Of a DNA stretch of 64,000 nt, positions 37,992-47,207 are shown in pieces. The notes below the pieces were generated by a model. It searched no databases. It saw only the letters and a program-made list of their open reading frames with translations, and was not told where the DNA came from. The stretch comes from Staphylococcus xylosus. GTDB taxonomy: Bacteria > Bacillota > Bacilli > Staphylococcales > Staphylococcaceae. Location: contig NZ_MRZO01000003.1 in NCBI RefSeq assembly GCF_002732165.1, positions 248,001 through 312,000 on the forward strand, read 5' to 3'. Made by a program: the position numbers and the translations under genes. Each line of letters begins with the position of its first letter. Positions within the stretch are counted from its first letter, which is position 1.

Positions 37992-38046
37992 CACCCTATT
38001 CCTTTATTTTTAGTTATAATAAAATAAAGGAATGGGGTGATTTTTT
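37992..38046 (+). promoter_or_regulatory. 19-bp-stem hairpin masking the AraC gene ribosome site
   Basis: CACCCTATTCCTTTATTTT (37992-38010) and AAAATAAAGGAATGGGGTG (38021-38039) pair at 18 of 19 positions around a 10-nt loop, followed by ATTTTTT. It looks like a terminator for the upstream carrier gene, but its 3' arm is the Shine-Dalgarno (GGGGTG) of the regulator starting at 38047, and the loop contains TATAAT. Confidence 0.8.
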
Positions 38047-39261
38047 ATGAATGAGCAGACGTTAGAAATTTTACAAATGAATGCGCTTCAACTATTAGGC
38101 ATCCAATTAGAAGGCTATGATATGAGTGATATAAAGGGTATTAGCACGCATATTAAGACACCCTTTACAAATACTGCAAGAAAACAGTTTAAAACTGAGT
38201 TAAAGCACTTTATTGTCCATATGAATAGTAATAAAATTTATCATTATTCGAATAGTTTTGATGTTAATTTTTTGATTTTTAAATTCAAGAAAAATAAACA
38301 GATTTATATTATTGGACCTTATATGGGGCAAAGACCGAATGAACGCCGCTGTAATGAACTATTACAAAGAGCAGATATCAAAATATCAAAGTTGTCGATA
38401 TTAAAACAATATTTACTTAGCGTACCTTTATGTCATCATGTTAAAGCTCAAAAGATGTGCCGGCTAGCAATTCGTTTTTTAAAAAAGAGGAACGTTGTTT
38501 ATGAAACAGTAAAAATTGATTTCGAATTTCATTCAACTATAGAGATGTTAGCTGAATCAAGAGCACAAATGGATTACACATTACAAGAAATAGAACAACG
38601 CTATAATTTAGAAAATCAATTACTTACTGCAGTTGAAAACGGAAATGTGACAGAAGCATTATCAATTTTAAATGAAATGAATGTATCTGTATCAGGTTTG
38701 CGTAGGGTTAAAGATGATATTTCTAATGAACAGTATAAAGCCTTTCTTATCAATACGTTATGTCGGAAAGCAGGGGAAAAGGCCGGTATTAGCTTAATTC
38801 ACATTGATGAAATATCTGAGAGGTATGCTTCTATTATTGATCAGACAATGGATAGTGAGATGCTTGACGAAATTGTTCATGAAATTGTTAAAGAGTACGC
38901 GGAAAGAGCTATGAAGACTAAAGCCAATGCTTACAGTCCAAAAGTCAGTAAAGTAATACAGTATATAGAACGAAATTTGGACAATACGCTGACCTTAAAT
39001 GAATTAGCTAGTCACGTTGATTTAGCACCTAGTTATTTATCAAGAATATTTAATCAAGAAATTAACAAATCAATTTCACAATATATCATTGAACTAAGAA
39101 TTAAAAAAGCACGTGACTTGATTGCTAGAACTAAGATGACAGTTTCTGAAGTTGCTTCATATGTAGGATTTAAGGAACAAAGTTACTTTACACAATGCTT
39201 TAAAAAGCAATATGGTGTGCCTCCATTAAAATATAGAACAGAGCATAAAGAATTTTACTAA
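38047..39261 (+). CDS. AraC-family transcriptional regulator
   Basis: The 404-residue protein has an N-terminal ligand or sensory region of unknown type (about 1-290) and a C-terminal double helix-turn-helix AraC domain. ELASHVDLAPSYLSRIFNQE near residue 318 and the signature VSEVASYVGFKEQSYFTQCFKKQYGVPPLKYR near 364-395 are clear. It lies directly upstream of, and in the same direction as, the glucuronide symporter and uidA genes, so it is the best local candidate for their regulator. Its translation may be limited by the preceding hairpin. Confidence 0.88.
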   Translation: MNEQTLEILQMNALQLLGIQLEGYDMSDIKGISTHIKTPFTNTARKQFKTELKHFIVHMNSNKIYHYSNSFDVNFLIFKFKKNKQIYIIGPYMGQRPNERRCNELLQRADIKISKLSILKQYLLSVPLCHHVKAQKMCRLAIRFLKKRNVVYETVKIDFEFHSTIEMLAESRAQMDYTLQEIEQRYNLENQLLTAVENGNVTEALSILNEMNVSVSGLRRVKDDISNEQYKAFLINTLCRKAGEKAGISLIHIDEISERYASIIDQTMDSEMLDEIVHEIVKEYAERAMKTKANAYSPKVSKVIQYIERNLDNTLTLNELASHVDLAPSYLSRIFNQEINKSISQYIIELRIKKARDLIARTKMTVSEVASYVGFKEQSYFTQCFKKQYGVPPLKYRTEHKEFY

Positions 39262-39516
39262 AAAATTAACTTCAAAAAATTAAAAAATATAAATAAAGTT
39301 GCTGTTTAGGTAAAGTTTTTATTAAAAATGTAAAAATAATCTCAAAAAATAATCGAAATAGTGTAAAAAATGCAATTTTACAATATGATAAAGCAATTCA
39401 AGCAGTGCATTTTCTAATTGATGCTTCCTGTATATGTAATTTTCACCATATACCTTAGTTATAGCTTTTATTCGTGTTATTTCAGTTTAAATCACGAGGA
39501 TGTATATTATATATTT

Positions 39517-39532
39517 ATAACAACGTTGTTAT
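39517..39532. promoter_or_regulatory. Perfect palindrome upstream of the uid promoter
   Basis: ATAACAACGTTGTTAT is a perfect 16-bp palindrome eight bases upstream of the -35 box. The central CG and length suit a LacI- or GntR-type operator, or an activator site. Fifteen of its bases recur exactly at 48111-48125. Confidence 0.6.
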
Positions 39533-39539
39533 TTTTGTA

Positions 39540-39567
39540 TTGACTGTTTTATTTTTAAAAATATAAT
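39540..39567 (+). promoter_or_regulatory. Promoter of the glucuronide symporter-uidA operon
   Basis: TTGACT (39540-39545), 16 bases, TATAAT (39562-39567). The leader is about 205 bases long, from about 39575 to the ATG at 39782, and carries a cre-like box. The remainder of the 520-bp gap is AT-rich with no other gene. Confidence 0.7.
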
Positions 39568-39661
39568 AAAGGAAAGATCTCTATAAATTAATCGTAGGGG
39601 ATGTATTTAATCATGTAAAATGATGAAGAAATTTGTAGAGTTACTTTTTTTTACGCATATA

Positions 39662-39675
39662 AGAAAACGCTTACA
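39662..39675. promoter_or_regulatory. cre-like box in the uid leader
   Basis: AGAAAACGCTTACA matches TGNAANCGNTTNCA except for A at position 1. It is about 90 bases downstream of the predicted transcription start, consistent with a CcpA roadblock. Confidence 0.65.
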
Positions 39676-39781
39676 ATATAAAGTCCTTTTCTTATTGAAT
39701 GTTAATTATGAATACATACTAAGAAGTTACTGGAAGAATTAATTATTCCAAGTGCTTTTATAGTGGAAAGAGGTAATCGAT

Positions 39782-41185
39782 ATGGTTACAGCAAAACTAA
39801 AGCCTGCAAACAGTAAACTAAAGCGTTTTAAAGAAATTCAGAATCCTAGATTGAAATTTAAGGAAAAGCTATCTTATGGATTTGGTGACTTAGGTAATGG
39901 CATGATGTTCGATATGGGGCAGATTTACTTACTATTATTTTATACTGATATTTTAGGTATACCTTCGTGGGTAGGGGGATTAGTATTTTTAGTCTCGAAG
40001 TTCTTTGATGCCTTCGTCGATACAGCTGTAGGGACAATTGTAGATAATCAAACTAATTTTGCTAAACGTGGTAAATTTAAACCATTTATTTTATACGGCA
40101 GTATACCATTAGCAATACTTACAGTAATAACGTTTCTATCACCAGACATAGGAGAAACAGGTAAAATTATATGGGCTTTTGGTTCATATTTGTTATTTAA
40201 CGCAGCTTATTCATTTGTAAATATTCCATATGGCTCACTGTCTGCATCTATGACTATTAATGCGGATGATCGTACACAATTATCGGTATTCCGTAACATG
40301 GGGTCTCAAGGCGCAATGTTTATATCTGGTATTGTCGTGATACCTGTTGTTAGTTTATTTCCAAATCATCAAATTGGTTATCCAATGGCAGTTGGGATGC
40401 TTGCTATTGCTGGAGTGATATTCCATATGATTTGTTATAAAGGGGTTACTGAGAGACATACGATTGAAAGACCGAAAGAAAAAGGGCTTGGCCGTAAAGC
40501 ATTTCTAAATTTATTGAAAAATAGACCCTTTATCATATTAGCAATTTATACACTTTTAACAATAAGTGCACTATTTTTACAGCAAGCTTCACAATTATAC
40601 TATTTTAAATATGTATTAGGAGAACAAAATTTAGTAGGGATAGTTAGTACATTAAACTTCCTTGTGCTAATTCCTGCATTAGTATTAACGACGTTCTTAA
40701 GTAAATTGATTGGTAAGAAAATGACGGCGATTATAGGTGTAGGTGGTTTCATTTTATTCCAATTTATCAACTTTACTTTTTTCTCAGATCATATCGTGAT
40801 GTTCTTAATTATTAATACTATTGCACAATTATTCTTAGTCATTCCAAATACTGTAACTTGGGCATTTATTGCTGATGTTGTGGAATATGGGCAATGGCAA
40901 TCGGGGATTAGATCTGAAGGGATTATATATGCGAGCTATAGTTTCACAAGAAAAATATCACAAGGTTTAGCAGGATTTATACCAGGTGCATCTTTAACAA
41001 TTATTGGATTTGTTCCTAATGCTACTCAATCAGCAGATACATTACATGGGTTGAAAGTGTTATTCTTTATCGTTCCTGCGACAGCTTGTTTAATTGCAGT
41101 CATACTATTCTTCTTTGCATACCCATTAACTGACCGTAAACATAAACAAATTGTTAAAGAGTTAGCATTGAGAGAAGAATTGTAG
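39782..41185 (+). CDS. GPH-family glucuronide symporter, copy 1
   Basis: The 467-residue, 12-helix glycoside-pentoside-hexuronide:cation symporter shows KLSYGFGDLGNGMMFDMGQ near residue 30, FVDTAVGTIVDNQT near 76, RGKFKPFILYG and NIPYGSLSASMT near 145, typical of the MelB/UidB family. It directly precedes the beta-glucuronidase gene by 34 bases, so it probably imports glucuronides. A second copy at 47208 has exactly the same length and roughly 80% identity over the first 90 residues by hand count. Confidence 0.9.
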   Translation: MVTAKLKPANSKLKRFKEIQNPRLKFKEKLSYGFGDLGNGMMFDMGQIYLLLFYTDILGIPSWVGGLVFLVSKFFDAFVDTAVGTIVDNQTNFAKRGKFKPFILYGSIPLAILTVITFLSPDIGETGKIIWAFGSYLLFNAAYSFVNIPYGSLSASMTINADDRTQLSVFRNMGSQGAMFISGIVVIPVVSLFPNHQIGYPMAVGMLAIAGVIFHMICYKGVTERHTIERPKEKGLGRKAFLNLLKNRPFIILAIYTLLTISALFLQQASQLYYFKYVLGEQNLVGIVSTLNFLVLIPALVLTTFLSKLIGKKMTAIIGVGGFILFQFINFTFFSDHIVMFLIINTIAQLFLVIPNTVTWAFIADVVEYGQWQSGIRSEGIIYASYSFTRKISQGLAGFIPGASLTIIGFVPNATQSADTLHGLKVLFFIVPATACLIAVILFFFAYPLTDRKHKQIVKELALREEL

Positions 41186-41219
41186 ATAGATTTTATAAAA
41201 TTGAAAGGAGTAACTAAAT

Positions 41220-43013
41220 ATGTTGTATCCAGTTGTAAATGAATTTAGAAGTATCATTGATTTGAACGGTATATGGCGCTTTAAATTAGAGGGGAACGAA
41301 GATCAGATTGATGTATCACAACCATTAAATACTGAACAAGTCATGGCTGTGCCAGGGTCATTCAATGATCAAGGGGTCACTGCTAACATTCGTAATCATG
41401 TAGGAAATGTATGGTATGAGAGAACATTTACCGTTCCCAACGTATTAAATAATGAACGTATTGTCTTAAGGTTTGGTTCTGCAACGCATAAAGCAACCGT
41501 ATATATCGATGGTAACGAAGTAACGTCAAACCAAGGAGGTTTCCTACCATTTGAAGTAACATTAGAAAAAGCATACACAGTTGGGACGCATCGTTTAACG
41601 GTATGTGTTAATAATATCTTAGATGAAACGACTTTACCTGTTGGGGATTATAGCGAAACAACAGATGCACAAGGAAATGTGATTAAGAAAAATATACCAA
41701 ATTTTGATTTCTTTAATTATGCAGGTTTACATAGACCTGTAAAAATATACACTACACCTAAGACACATATTCAAAATATTGAAATTGTACCTGAAGTGCA
41801 AGGTGATGATGCTTTCGTAAATTATAAAGTGAGCACGAATCAAAGCAGAGGAGCTGTTAAGGTTCAATTAGTGGATGAAGACAAACAAGTTATAGCTGAA
41901 TCAACAGGAGTAGAAGGTACAATAAAAGTTCAGAATCCACATCTTTGGCAACCACTAAAAGCGTATTTATACCATTTAGAAGTGTCGCTTATAGAAGATG
42001 AAGAGATAATTGACACTTATGCTGAGCGTTTTGGTATACGTTCTGTCAAAGTAGATAAGGGTAAATTTTTAATTAATGGAGAGCCGTTTTATTTTAAAGG
42101 ATTTGGTAAGCATGAGGATAGTTATTATCATGGCAGAGGTATGGATGAAGTAGTAAATGTATTAGATTTTAATTTGATGAAATGGATTGGAGCCAATTCA
42201 TTTAGAACTTCCCACTATCCATATTCAGAGGAAATGATGCGTTTGGCTGATGAACAAGGCATAGTAGTGATCGATGAAACGACTGCTGTAGGTGTTCATT
42301 TAAACTTTAATGCAATTTTAACTGGAGAAAAAGAAAGAAATACTTTTAAAGAGATAGGTACGAAAGCAGCGCATGAGGCTGTGATTAAAGGGTTAATAGA
42401 ACGTGATAAAAATCATGCATGTGTGGTCATGTGGTCTATTGCAAATGAACCAGCTTCTGATGAACAAGGTGCAAAAGCATATTTCGAACCATTAGTGAAT
42501 CTAGCACGAACGTGTGATCCACAACAGAGACCTGTTACAATTGTAACAATATTGACTTCTCAACCAGACACATGCCAAGTTCAAGATTTAGTCGATGTAT
42601 TATGTTTAAATAGATACTATGGTTGGTATACTCAAACAGCAGATTTGAAAGCAGCTAAATTAGCATTAGCAGAAGAATTAGATGGCTGGAGTATTAAACA
42701 ACCAGATAAGCCAATTATGTTTACTGAATATGGCGCAGATACTGTGGCAGGAATGCATGCATTAAATGATGAATTGTTCACAGAGGAATACCAAATACGT
42801 TATTATGAAGCAAACCATGAAGTTATGGATAAGTACCCTCAATTTATCGGAGAACAGGTATGGAATTTTGCAGATTTTGAAACTTCTTCCGGTATTATTA
42901 GAGTGCAAGGAAATAAGAAAGGAATTTTCACCCGTGAAAGAAGACCAAAAGCTGTTGCTCACTATTTCAAAGAAAGATGGTCGAATATTCCGGATTTTGG
43001 ATATAAAATATAA
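41220..43013 (+). CDS. uidA: Beta-glucuronidase (GH2)
   Basis: The 597-residue cytoplasmic glycoside hydrolase releases glucuronic acid from beta-glucuronides. It starts with the sugar-binding jelly roll ([12 protein letters not shown]). The TIM barrel carries the acid/base Glu at about 410 ([10 protein letters not shown]) and nucleophile Glu at about 503 (FTEYGAD). The glucuronate-recognising N-x-K motif occurs as [14 protein letters not shown] near 568, which distinguishes it from beta-galactosidases. Length equals E. coli UidA within a few residues. It is co-transcribed with the upstream symporter. Confidence 0.96.
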   Translation: MLYPVVNEFRSIIDLNGIWRFKLEGNEDQIDVSQPLNTEQVMAVPGSFNDQGVTANIRNHVGNVWYERTFTVPNVLNNERIVLRFGSATHKATVYIDGNEVTSNQGGFLPFEVTLEKAYTVGTHRLTVCVNNILDETTLPVGDYSETTDAQGNVIKKNIPNFDFFNYAGLHRPVKIYTTPKTHIQNIEIVPEVQGDDAFVNYKVSTNQSRGAVKVQLVDEDKQVIAESTGVEGTIKVQNPHLWQPLKAYLYHLEVSLIEDEEIIDTYAERFGIRSVKVDKGKFLINGEPFYFKGFGKHEDSYYHGRGMDEVVNVLDFNLMKWIGANSFRTSHYPYSEEMMRLADEQGIVVIDETTAVGVHLNFNAILTGEKERNTFKEIGTKAAHEAVIKGLIERDKNHACVVMWSIANEPASDEQGAKAYFEPLVNLARTCDPQQRPVTIVTILTSQPDTCQVQDLVDVLCLNRYYGWYTQTADLKAAKLALAEELDGWSIKQPDKPIMFTEYGADTVAGMHALNDELFTEEYQIRYYEANHEVMDKYPQFIGEQVWNFADFETSSGIIRVQGNKKGIFTRERRPKAVAHYFKERWSNIPDFGYKI

Positions 43014-43125
43014 TATAAATGAAAGGGAAGTGGACAGAAATCTAATTAATTTAAAAGGTTTCTGACACACACCAGGATGTAGCTGTCCCTTAATAAAGCG
43101 AGCCAACAATATAGAAGTATTGAAT

Positions 43126-43227
43126 AAAAAGAAGCACTCAGATGAATTAAATATGATGTGTAGCCCATAAGTTAGATTTTTAGTCCAACTTTTGGGGTGC
43201 ACATCAATCATCTGAGTGCTTCTTTTT
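43126..43227. repeat. Nested inverted repeats: terminator enclosing IS-end-like repeats
   Basis: Outer arms AAAAAGAAGCACTCAGATGA (43126-43145) and TCATCTGAGTGCTTCTTTTT (43208-43227) are perfectly complementary and serve as a bidirectional terminator. Between them lies a second, imperfect inverted repeat: arms at 43154-43176 and 43184-43206, about 19 of 23 bases complementary, reading TGATGTGTAGCCC... and ...GGGGTGCACATCA. The inner arms resemble IS3-family terminal repeats. Confidence 0.75.
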
Positions 43228-43238
43228 ATGCATTTATA

Positions 43239-44963
43239 TTATAATTTGGCTTGCCATTTATCAGTCCAAACCAAATCGTTATAAGAACCTTTAAAAGTGC
43301 TCAATCCCATAATTTTATCGACCGTTTGTTTAATACTTTCAGGGTTAGAATGATAAGCGTTTATATAAGCTTTCACCATCGTTGCATCATGTAAGTGTGT
43401 TGTGAAGTTTAAAGAAACAAATACCGTTGGCACTTCATGTACATACCAAGGGATTTCATTGCTCATAGCAGTACCCCATTTGATTCGGTAGTTATTTTCA
43501 GCAGCGTAACCAATAATATTAGCAAAGACAAGTGCTGCATCAACGTCCTCACGATAAGATAAAGTTTTACCTTTAACACGTGTAGAACCATCATTTAAAG
43601 TAACATTAAAACCTCTTGATTCAAGTTCTTTAATAATGTCTTCAGGCACATTATTAGCAGATTTATAAATGCCATCTTTTTCACCTTCAATTACATAAAG
43701 ACGAATGTTTTTATGTGTTTCTGGACGAATCGGTAATTGATCTAAAGTGTTTTTTACTAGTGTAATACCTAAATCAGCAGCTTCAGCACGCATATCTAAA
43801 TGTTCTTGACAGCCGATAACTTGCAAGTCTTCTTTAGCGCGAATGATTGTTCCATCTACTTGTTTTTTGTGTAAATTCAATTGTGCTTTAAGTCCTAAGA
43901 TACGACGAACAGCATCATCTAAACGTTCATCTGTGATGATACCATTATTATATCCATTTAGCATAAATTGATAATCTTCTTCTAAATCATTGAAGAATAG
44001 GAACATATCACATCCAGCAGCAATTGAAAGAGGTACGTAATCTTCACGACGCATAGCAGCAGTCATTCCTAACATATGACTAGCATCTGTAACGACTAAG
44101 CCATTAAAATGCATATCGTCTTTAAGTAAATCAGTGATAAGTTCTTTTGATAATGTTGCTGGCAAAATATCTTTATCTTCTAGGTTTGAGTTTAACTTTT
44201 TAGAATAAGCAGGCTGTGCGATATGACCAGCCATAATCATTTGTACACCACGATCAATATGATGTTGATAAACTTTACGGAAACTATTGTCCCATTCTTC
44301 TGTAGATAATTCGTTTACACCTAACACTAAATGTTGATCACGTTCTTCTGTACCATCTCCAGGGAAATGTTTAATACATGTAATCATGTCATGTTCTGAA
44401 TTGAAACCATCAATAAAAGCACTAGAATATTTGATAACTGTTTGTGCCTCTGTACCGTATGAGCGTGTATTTACGATAGTATTGCGCCAGTTCTTAAGAA
44501 TATCAACACAAGGATCAAAATTGATATGAACACCTAATGCTGAAGCCTCACGTGCAGAAACGAGTCCAGCATTGTATGCGACCTTAGTATCTTGTGCAGC
44601 TTCACATTGTGCTGCACTCGCAATATAAGTCCCATCTTTACATGCGCCATTACCTCCAGAATCACAGTTAGCTGCAACAAGTACAGGAACCTTTGTATTT
44701 TGTTGTAAGTCATTGAGTAATCTTTGTACATCAACTTTATTACCGCCTTCGTAACGTGCGCCACCAATATGATAACGTTCTAAAACTTCTTTATTACTCA
44801 AATCTGCATCGTGGAATTTTTTTCCATCTTCTAATGAAAATAAATTGAAAAAGAGTTGGCCAATTTTTTCTTCATTTGATAAATCTTTTAGTGTTTCTTC
44901 AACCCAAGCAATTTGTGTGTCGTCTAAATTATAAGGTGATGTTTTTAGGTTTACTTTTACCAT
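43239..44963 (-). CDS. Glycoside hydrolase family 3 (beta-N-acetylhexosaminidase-like)
   Basis: The 574-residue protein has a GH3 barrel (about 25-360) plus a C-terminal GH3 accessory domain. The signature CIKHFPGDGTEERDQH near residues 196-211 includes the Asp-His type dyad region of NagZ/Nag3-like enzymes, and VVTDASHMLG near 295 contains the expected nucleophile Asp. No signal peptide is present, so it acts on imported oligosaccharides. Placement beside uidA suggests joint breakdown of GlcA-containing disaccharides, an inference. It follows the HAD gene by 3 bases. Confidence 0.85.
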   Translation of the reverse strand: MVKVNLKTSPYNLDDTQIAWVEETLKDLSNEEKIGQLFFNLFSLEDGKKFHDADLSNKEVLERYHIGGARYEGGNKVDVQRLLNDLQQNTKVPVLVAANCDSGGNGACKDGTYIASAAQCEAAQDTKVAYNAGLVSAREASALGVHINFDPCVDILKNWRNTIVNTRSYGTEAQTVIKYSSAFIDGFNSEHDMITCIKHFPGDGTEERDQHLVLGVNELSTEEWDNSFRKVYQHHIDRGVQMIMAGHIAQPAYSKKLNSNLEDKDILPATLSKELITDLLKDDMHFNGLVVTDASHMLGMTAAMRREDYVPLSIAAGCDMFLFFNDLEEDYQFMLNGYNNGIITDERLDDAVRRILGLKAQLNLHKKQVDGTIIRAKEDLQVIGCQEHLDMRAEAADLGITLVKNTLDQLPIRPETHKNIRLYVIEGEKDGIYKSANNVPEDIIKELESRGFNVTLNDGSTRVKGKTLSYREDVDAALVFANIIGYAAENNYRIKWGTAMSNEIPWYVHEVPTVFVSLNFTTHLHDATMVKAYINAYHSNPESIKQTVDKIMGLSTFKGSYNDLVWTDKWQAKL

Positions 44964-44966
44964 TAA

Positions 44967-45812
44967 TTATTTCGCTCCTTCAAAATTATTATAAAATATA
45001 GAAATTAAAGAAGATTGGATTTCTTGATTGAAACGACCTTCTCTGAATAGTTTTAAGTATTTATTGTGAAAATCTAACCATGACTGATCTTCGTGGCCAG
45101 CAAGGATAGGATAAAAATACAAATCATGCGTTTGAGCAGCTTCTAAGTCTCCTTTGGCATCACCTAGCATAATAATATCTTCTAAATTATAAAATGACTT
45201 TAATACTTCAAGACAATGCTCTTTCGTACCTGATTCTTGGGCGAACATACCACTCAAGTATGGTGTTAAGTGAAATGACTCCCACTCATGTTGAACGGCA
45301 GAAAGGTTGGCTGATGATACGATAGCTATATCTGCAAATGATGCGGCATCTTTTAAGGCGTTGTGTACGTGATTAAAAGGACCGATACTAGGAAGTTCTT
45401 TAATACGTGAATTGACTTTATGAGACCAAGATAAAGCTTTACGTAAACCAGATTGGCTTGGGTTGTCTTCGATAGCTTCTTCAAGACTAGGATTTGAAAA
45501 AGACTGGGTAGTTTGTACCCATTGTTTTATGTCGTCATATCCTTTAATGTCTAAACCCTCTGCAACAAGTTCTTCTAACATTTTTTCAAGACCTCTAAAA
45601 CGGTTGATGCCTCTGGTTATTTCATAAAGGTTGAATGCATTCCATCGTTCTAAGATTCTTTCTGACTCATCTTCGAGGTGCCATTCTTCGACAAGCGCTG
45701 GACCAAAAGCTCGTTCATGTTTAATAGTCATAGAATCAATGGCACATCCATCTGAATCGACGCAAATGAGTTTATTATATTTAGCTTTATAGTGTGATAA
45801 AGATTGAATCAT
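44967..45812 (-). CDS. HAD-superfamily hydrolase
   Basis: The 281-residue protein has HAD motifs: LICVDSDGCAIDS (nucleophile Asp near residue 19), IAVSSANLS near 172 as motif II and IIMLGDAKGDLEAAQ near 214 as motif IV. It is probably a phosphatase; the substrate is unknown. It is the first gene of a two-gene operon with the GH3 glycosidase, suggesting action on a phosphorylated sugar from the same pathway. AAGGGAGAGG precedes the ATG. Confidence 0.83.
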   Translation of the reverse strand: MIQSLSHYKAKYNKLICVDSDGCAIDSMTIKHERAFGPALVEEWHLEDESERILERWNAFNLYEITRGINRFRGLEKMLEELVAEGLDIKGYDDIKQWVQTTQSFSNPSLEEAIEDNPSQSGLRKALSWSHKVNSRIKELPSIGPFNHVHNALKDAASFADIAIVSSANLSAVQHEWESFHLTPYLSGMFAQESGTKEHCLEVLKSFYNLEDIIMLGDAKGDLEAAQTHDLYFYPILAGHEDQSWLDFHNKYLKLFREGRFNQEIQSSLISIFYNNFEGAK

Positions 45813-46336
45813 TTTAAAATTCCTCTCCCTTAAGTTTTAAATAAAGTGATTATCATAATGTCTTTTAAAATCTTAATTGAGTTGAGTAGCGTAAAAGACG
45901 ATTGAAATTATTGTTCTATATAAAGCAGATAATCCATATGATAAAGCGCTTTCTTTACACTATTAAAGTTAGCATTTCGAATTCAAAAAAACTACAGAAT
46001 AATCTTTGATTATGTGATTTTATTCACAAAATAGCTATTTTAGGATAATTTATTTCTAAAAATGTCAATAAGTTTATAAAAAGGAGCTTATATTTCAATA
46101 ATTCAAATGATTAACTACGCCGCTACAAATTTGCACACTATTTAATTTTTATATCTTTTGAATTTTGAGATACTAGTATTGTTTGTACATCTATCAAGTG
46201 ATTTCAAACGATTCTAATGCAAATGATATAGTGACACTATTTAGACATATTTTTATTGTAATTGACTGGAAATAAATAAAAAATATAATGAAAGTGAGTT
46301 GAGTATGAGATTTTAATCAGAAAAAGGAAGATGATA
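45813..46336. other. 520-bp divergent control region
   Basis: This AT-rich gap lies between the HAD gene and the aldolase gene. It contains a weak cre-like palindrome AAAGCGCTTT at 45943-45952 on the HAD/GH3 side and the aldolase promoter at 46262-46289. No reading frame was recognised. Confidence 0.5.
46262..46289 (+). promoter_or_regulatory. Promoter of the KDPG aldolase gene
   Basis: TTGACT (46262-46267), 16 bases, TATAAT (46284-46289): the same hexamers and the same 16-base spacing as the uid promoter at 39540-39567. Confidence 0.65.
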
Positions 46337-46975
46337 ATGAATAAAATGAGAACTTTACAACAACTACAAGAAAATTATTTGGTTGCGGTTGTAAGAGGTA
46401 ATACGGAGGATGATGCATGGCAAAAATGTAAACAAATTATTGAAGGTGGCATACTAAATATTGAAGTTACATTCACGACACCACATTCAGAAACAGTAAT
46501 AAAATCTTTGAGTCAGAAATATAAGAAGGATGTTTTAATTGGTGCCGGGACAGTTATGGATGCTACTACAGCACGTATCGCAATTATGAATGGAGCAAAC
46601 TTTATTGTGAGTCCTCATTTTGATGCACAAATAGCAATGATGTGTAATTTATATACGATACCTTATTTGCCAGGATGTAGTTCAGTTACGGAAATAACGA
46701 CTGCTTTGCAACATGGAGTTGATGTAGTGAAGTTATTTCCAGGAGATGGCTTAGGAGCAGATTTTATAAAAAATATACATGGACCGATACCACAAGTAGA
46801 AATGATGCCTTCAGGCGGCGTATCTATAGAAAATATGCATGAATGGTATGAAAAGGGGGCGTTCGCCATAGGTATTGGTAGTGCATTAACCAAAGGTGCT
46901 CAAGATGGAACAGATCGAATTATTGTAGAACAGACTCGTGCATTTGTGGAAAGATTTAAAAATATCAAAGCTTAA
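46337..46975 (+). CDS. eda: KDPG/KHG aldolase family protein
   Basis: The 212-residue class I aldolase of the bifunctional 4-hydroxy-2-oxoglutarate / 2-keto-3-deoxy-6-phosphogluconate family shows VAVVRGNTEDDAW near residue 16, IEVTFTTPHSE near 41, GAGTVMDATTARIAI near 67 and Schiff-base Lys in DVVKLFPGDGLG near 131. MPSGGVS near 157 binds phosphate. It is the last step of the glucuronate pathway, yielding pyruvate and glyceraldehyde-3-phosphate. The ATG at 46337 has GGAAG six bases upstream; the ATG at 46331 is too close. Confidence 0.92.
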   Translation: MNKMRTLQQLQENYLVAVVRGNTEDDAWQKCKQIIEGGILNIEVTFTTPHSETVIKSLSQKYKKDVLIGAGTVMDATTARIAIMNGANFIVSPHFDAQIAMMCNLYTIPYLPGCSSVTEITTALQHGVDVVKLFPGDGLGADFIKNIHGPIPQVEMMPSGGVSIENMHEWYEKGAFAIGIGSALTKGAQDGTDRIIVEQTRAFVERFKNIKA

Positions 46976-47092
46976 CATTTTAACTTTGATAACTGGTAAT
47001 TCTCATAATTTAAGTGAATATTATAACACTACTAATTGTTGTATTAACAAACAGTATAGGTATTAAGAGCCATAAAAAATTTTCGCGCTTTT

Positions 47093-47106
47093 AGAAAGCG
47101 TTTACA
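47093..47106. promoter_or_regulatory. cre-like box before the second symporter gene
   Basis: AGAAAGCGTTTACA matches TGNAANCGNTTNCA except A at position 1, the same deviation as in the uid leader box. TTGTTGTATTAACAA at 47036-47050 is a further small inverted repeat nearby. Confidence 0.65.
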
Positions 47107-47207
47107 TTCATCCTTGTAATTACAACGATAAAGACAGTTATATTTACAAAGTTTTAATGCTTAAGTAAATGTTTAGGGAACATCAAACGTTAGAAAGAGG
47201 TCATCTT

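Noticed and set aside
42762..43211. Minus-strand 149-codon frame over the end of uidA
   Set aside because: It runs through the uidA catalytic region and the terminator repeat; no ribosome site or domain is visible.
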